This document shows, in pieces, positions 61,709-64,000 of a stretch of 64,000 bases of DNA; the stretch's first letter is position 1, and the number at the start of each line of letters is the position of its first letter. Both the position numbers and the translations under genes were made by a program. Where the stretch lies: the NCBI GenBank assembly GCA_050260415.1, contig JBLNCE010000111.1, forward strand, positions 1 to 64,000. The letters run 5' to 3'. This DNA comes from JBLNCE01 sp050260415. Lineage in GTDB: Bacteria > Bacillota > UBA4882 > JAAYXC01. The notes below the pieces were generated by a model. It saw only the letters and a list, made by a program, of their open reading frames with translations. It did no database searches and was not told the origin of the DNA.

Positions 61709-62467
61709 GTGGCTGTTGTCTCAATGAAACAGCTGCTCGAGGCCGGTGTGCATTTCGGGCACCAAACCCGGCGCTGGAACCCAAAGATGGCGGCATACAT
61801 CTTCACCGAGCGAAACGGGATCTATATCATCGACCTCCAGAAGACGGTACGCAAGGTGGAAGAGGCCTACAACTTCGTCAAGGATTTGTCGGCCAACGGC
61901 GGGACGCTGCTGTTCGTGGGCACGAAGAAGCAGGCCCAGGAAGCAATCAAGGAAGAGGCCGTTCGGTGCGGAATGTATTTCGTGAGCGAACGTTGGCTGG
62001 GCGGCACCTTGACCAATTTCCGGACGATCCGGAGCCGCGTCGAGCGCTTGCGCAAGATCGAAGCCATGGAGACCGACGGGTCGTTTGAGGTCCTTCCCAA
62101 AAAAGAAGTACTGGCGCTCAAGAAAGAGAAAATTCGGCTCGAACGGTTTTTGGGCGGCATCAGGGATATGAATAAGCTGCCCTCGGCGATCTTCATCGTT
62201 GACCCGCGCAAGGAGAGGATTGCCGTTGCCGAAGCAAGGACGCTCGGGATCCCTTTGATCGCGATCGTGGATACAAACTGCGATCCGGACGAGGTGGATT
62301 ACGTCATCCCCGGTAACGACGATGCCATCAGGGCTGTCAAGCTACTGGCAAGCAAGATGGCGGAAGCGGTCATCGAAGGCCGCCAGGGTGAGCAGATGGC
62401 CCCGGGCGTTCCGGGCGAGATTGAGGCGTATTCCACGGACTACGACGAATCCCTGGCGGCCGAGTAG
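61709..62467 (+). CDS. rpsB: 30S ribosomal protein S2
   Basis: This 252-aa uS2 begins [25 protein letters not shown] (read in part) and contains [35 protein letters not shown] and [21 protein letters not shown] (read in part). GTG 61709 follows AGAGAGGAGGTGAGGTT. It is the first gene of the rpsB-tsf-pyrH group. A strong terminator separates it from tsf. Confidence 0.97.
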   Translation: MAVVSMKQLLEAGVHFGHQTRRWNPKMAAYIFTERNGIYIIDLQKTVRKVEEAYNFVKDLSANGGTLLFVGTKKQAQEAIKEEAVRCGMYFVSERWLGGTLTNFRTIRSRVERLRKIEAMETDGSFEVLPKKEVLALKKEKIRLERFLGGIRDMNKLPSAIFIVDPRKERIAVAEARTLGIPLIAIVDTNCDPDEVDYVIPGNDDAIRAVKLLASKMAEAVIEGRQGEQMAPGVPGEIEAYSTDYDESLAAE

Positions 62468-62475
62468 ACTGGCGT

Positions 62476-62508
62476 GGGTGACCACCCAGGGGTGGTCACC
62501 CTTTTTTT
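62476..62508 (+). terminator. Strong hairpin with T-run between rpsB and tsf
   Basis: GGGTGACCACC (62476-62486) pairs perfectly with 62491-62501 over CAGG, followed by seven T residues. No promoter is obvious between it and tsf, so it probably sets the S2 to EF-Ts ratio by partial termination. Confidence 0.9.
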
Positions 62509-62536
62509 ATCGAGGACGGAAAGGGGAGATGTTTCT

Positions 62537-63490
62537 GTGGCGATCACCGCGGAACAGGTTAGGGAACTGCGCGACCTTACGGGAGCAGGCATGATGGACT
62601 GTAAGCGGGCATTGGAGGAGGCCGGCGGTGATTCGGAAAAGGCCGTGGCCCTCTTGCGTGAAAAAGGTCTGACGGTGGCGGCCAAAAAAGCGGGACGCCT
62701 TGCCAGTGAAGGCACGGTGGCCGCCAAGGTTGTCGAAGACCGCCTGCGGGGCGCGCTGGTGGAGATCAATTGTGAAACGGACTTCGTGGCCAAGAATAAC
62801 GACTTCATGGCCTTTGTCGGCCAGGTCGTGGATCTGGCGGCGACCGCGGAGGCGGTCAAGCAGACGGTGCTGGGTGCGGGCGAGGAGCTTAAAGACCTGA
62901 AGCTGAAGACCGGTGAGAGTATCGGCGAGGCTTTGACGGGCCTCGTGGCCAAGCTGGGCGAGAACATGACCGTGCGAAGGTATGCGCGTTTTGCCGTTCA
63001 GGACGGACAGGGCGCGATAGAGTCCTACATACACATGGGCGGGAAGATCGGCGTCCTGGTGGAGCTCAGCGCCACCAAGAAGGAAAGCGTCAAAGACCCC
63101 GCGTTCCTTACCTTGGCGCGCGATCTGGCGATGCAAGTGGCCGCGGCTAAACCGGAGTACGTCAGCCGGGAGGAAGTGGATCCGGCCACCGTGGAAGGGG
63201 AACGAGCCATCTACAAGGCACAGGCGATCAATGAAGGCAAACCGGAACAGGTGGCGGAGAAGATCGTTCTCGGCCGTCTGGAAAAATTCTACAAAGAGGT
63301 CTGCCTCCTGGAACAGCCTTTTATCAAAGACACCGACCGGAACTGCGCGCAGGTAATCAAGGCGGTCGAGGCTCAGCTCGGCGAGGCGATTGCCGTGAAG
63401 AGGTTTGCCCGTTTTGAGCGCGGCGAGGGCCTCGCCAAACGTTCGCAGGATTTTGCCGCGGAGGTCCAAGCGCAACTGAAAGGTCATTAA
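62537..63490 (+). CDS. tsf: Elongation factor Ts
   Basis: This 317-aa nucleotide exchange factor recycles EF-Tu. The N-terminal UBA-like part [28 protein letters not shown] (read in part) and [13 protein letters not shown] are diagnostic, as is [14 protein letters not shown]. Its length is that of the long (two-subdomain) type, unlike the shorter EF-Ts of some Firmicutes. GTG 62537 follows AAAGGGGAG. The frame upstream to 62474 covers the terminator and is not coding. Confidence 0.95.
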   Translation: MAITAEQVRELRDLTGAGMMDCKRALEEAGGDSEKAVALLREKGLTVAAKKAGRLASEGTVAAKVVEDRLRGALVEINCETDFVAKNNDFMAFVGQVVDLAATAEAVKQTVLGAGEELKDLKLKTGESIGEALTGLVAKLGENMTVRRYARFAVQDGQGAIESYIHMGGKIGVLVELSATKKESVKDPAFLTLARDLAMQVAAAKPEYVSREEVDPATVEGERAIYKAQAINEGKPEQVAEKIVLGRLEKFYKEVCLLEQPFIKDTDRNCAQVIKAVEAQLGEAIAVKRFARFERGEGLAKRSQDFAAEVQAQLKGH

Positions 63491-63502
63491 ACTCATTAAA
63501 CC

Positions 63503-63529
63503 AAGGAGGCACCTCGTGTCTCCTTTTTT
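63503..63529 (+). terminator. Terminator after tsf
   Basis: AAGGAGGCAC (63503-63512) pairs with GTGTCTCCTT (63516-63525) with one G-T wobble and loop CTC. The T-run continues to 63529. Confidence 0.75.
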
Positions 63530-63597
63530 GCGCCTCGGGGGAGGAAAGCGAACGCCCCAAGGAGAAGTATCAGTGTGCTTTTGGAGGTATGGTGGCC

Positions 63598-64000
63598 ATG
63601 CAGGAGCGCCCTCGTTACGGTCGCATCGTGCTGAAATTGAGCGGCGAGGCCTTGGCCGGGGACCGAAATTTCGGCCTGGATCAGACCGTCATCGATTCGA
63701 TCGCCGTTCAGACCAAGGATGTCATGGCACTGGGCGTACAGGTCGCGATCGTGGTGGGGGGCGGCAACTTTTGGCGCGGCAAGGCGGCCGGCCATGAGGG
63801 CATTGACCGTGCCACGGCTGATTACATGGGTATGCTGGCCACCGTCATCAATGCCCTGGCGTTGCAGGACGGACTGGAGAAGCACGGCGTCGAAACAAGG
63901 GTCCAGAGCGCCATCGAGATGCGCCAGATCGCGGAGCCGTATATCAGGCGAAGGGCCATCCGCCATCTGGAGAAGGGACGCGTGGTTATTTTCGCGGCGG
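63598..64000 (+). CDS. pyrH: UMP kinase, 5' part (runs off the window)
   Basis: The first 134 residues of UMP kinase are visible: [59 protein letters not shown] (read in part) and the allosteric region that follows. The enzyme phosphorylates UMP in pyrimidine nucleotide synthesis. ATG 63598 is 9 nt after GGAGGT. ATG 63589 directly abuts that site and is unlikely. The reading frame stays open to the end of the window. frr would be expected next. Confidence 0.93.
   Translation, partial: MQERPRYGRIVLKLSGEALAGDRNFGLDQTVIDSIAVQTKDVMALGVQVAIVVGGGNFWRGKAAGHEGIDRATADYMGMLATVINALALQDGLEKHGVETRVQSAIEMRQIAEPYIRRRAIRHLEKGRVVIFAA

Overview
The window is a stretch of chromosome from a GC-rich, endospore-forming member of the Bacillota. 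Sporulation is indicated by spoIVA, four CotS-like coat kinases, a phosphosulfolactate synthase, and TepA, YlzJ and YqhV homologues. The gene orders der-plsY-gpsA-spoIVA-hup and rimP-nusA-ylxR-ylxQ-infB-rbfA-nrnA-truB-ribF-rpsO-pnp are typical of the phylum. MurE carries the DNPR motif of meso-diaminopimelate enzymes. One exported protein looks like an outer-membrane beta-barrel. Together these suggest a diderm spore-former, for example a Limnochordia-like lineage. That placement is an inference and was not tested by any search.

Layout. Bases 1-479 hold no convincing gene but contain nested inverted repeats. Bases 480-7179 form a spore-envelope island with four divergent CotS-family kinases, a small membrane protein, a PHP-domain phosphoesterase and a GT4 glycosyltransferase. 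Bases 7176-19173 are a reduced dcw cluster: mraZ-rsmH-ftsL-pbp-murE-murF-mraY-ftsW-murG-murA. It has no murD, and no murB, murC, ftsQ, ftsA or ftsZ follow. Bases 19166-21547 are rplU-rpmA-obgE. Bases 21578-32913 are the rimP-nusA-infB-ribF operon followed by rpsO-pnp. Bases 32914-47896 are mixed: a sensor kinase, the putative beta-barrel protein, malic enzyme, the TRAP protein MtrB, accDA, pyruvate kinase, a PepV-type dipeptidase, ComA, small membrane proteins, a GT2 glycosyltransferase, and tepA-ylzJ. Bases 48138-55992 are a DUF512 radical-SAM protein, der, plsY, gpsA, spoIVA, hup and lepB. Bases 56002-61332 are an ABC-F ATPase, a lone fumarase beta subunit, an uncharacterised P-loop protein, rph, rdgB and a phosphodiesterase. 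The window ends with tRNA-Pro, rpsB, tsf and the start of pyrH.

How the genes work together. Most are growth functions: peptidoglycan precursor synthesis and division, ribosome assembly and translation initiation, mRNA turnover, and fatty-acid and phospholipid synthesis. Spore-envelope genes are interspersed among them. Vegetative promoters are clear upstream of mraZ, rplU, rimP, rpsO, mtrB, lepB, tRNA-Pro and rpsB. Candidate mother-cell (sigma-E/K-like) promoters precede the small coat-island operon and spoIVA.

The most unusual signals are these: four genes whose best Shine-Dalgarno-placed start is not ATG, GTG or TTG (rplU CTG, infB ATT, DUF512 ACG, plsY CTG); an L27 without the cleavable N-terminal extension, together with no prp gene; a 28-bp motif repeated at two loci; a candidate outer-membrane barrel; and an uncharacterised P-loop protein. 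I saw no CRISPR array, prophage, IS element or clear defence system.
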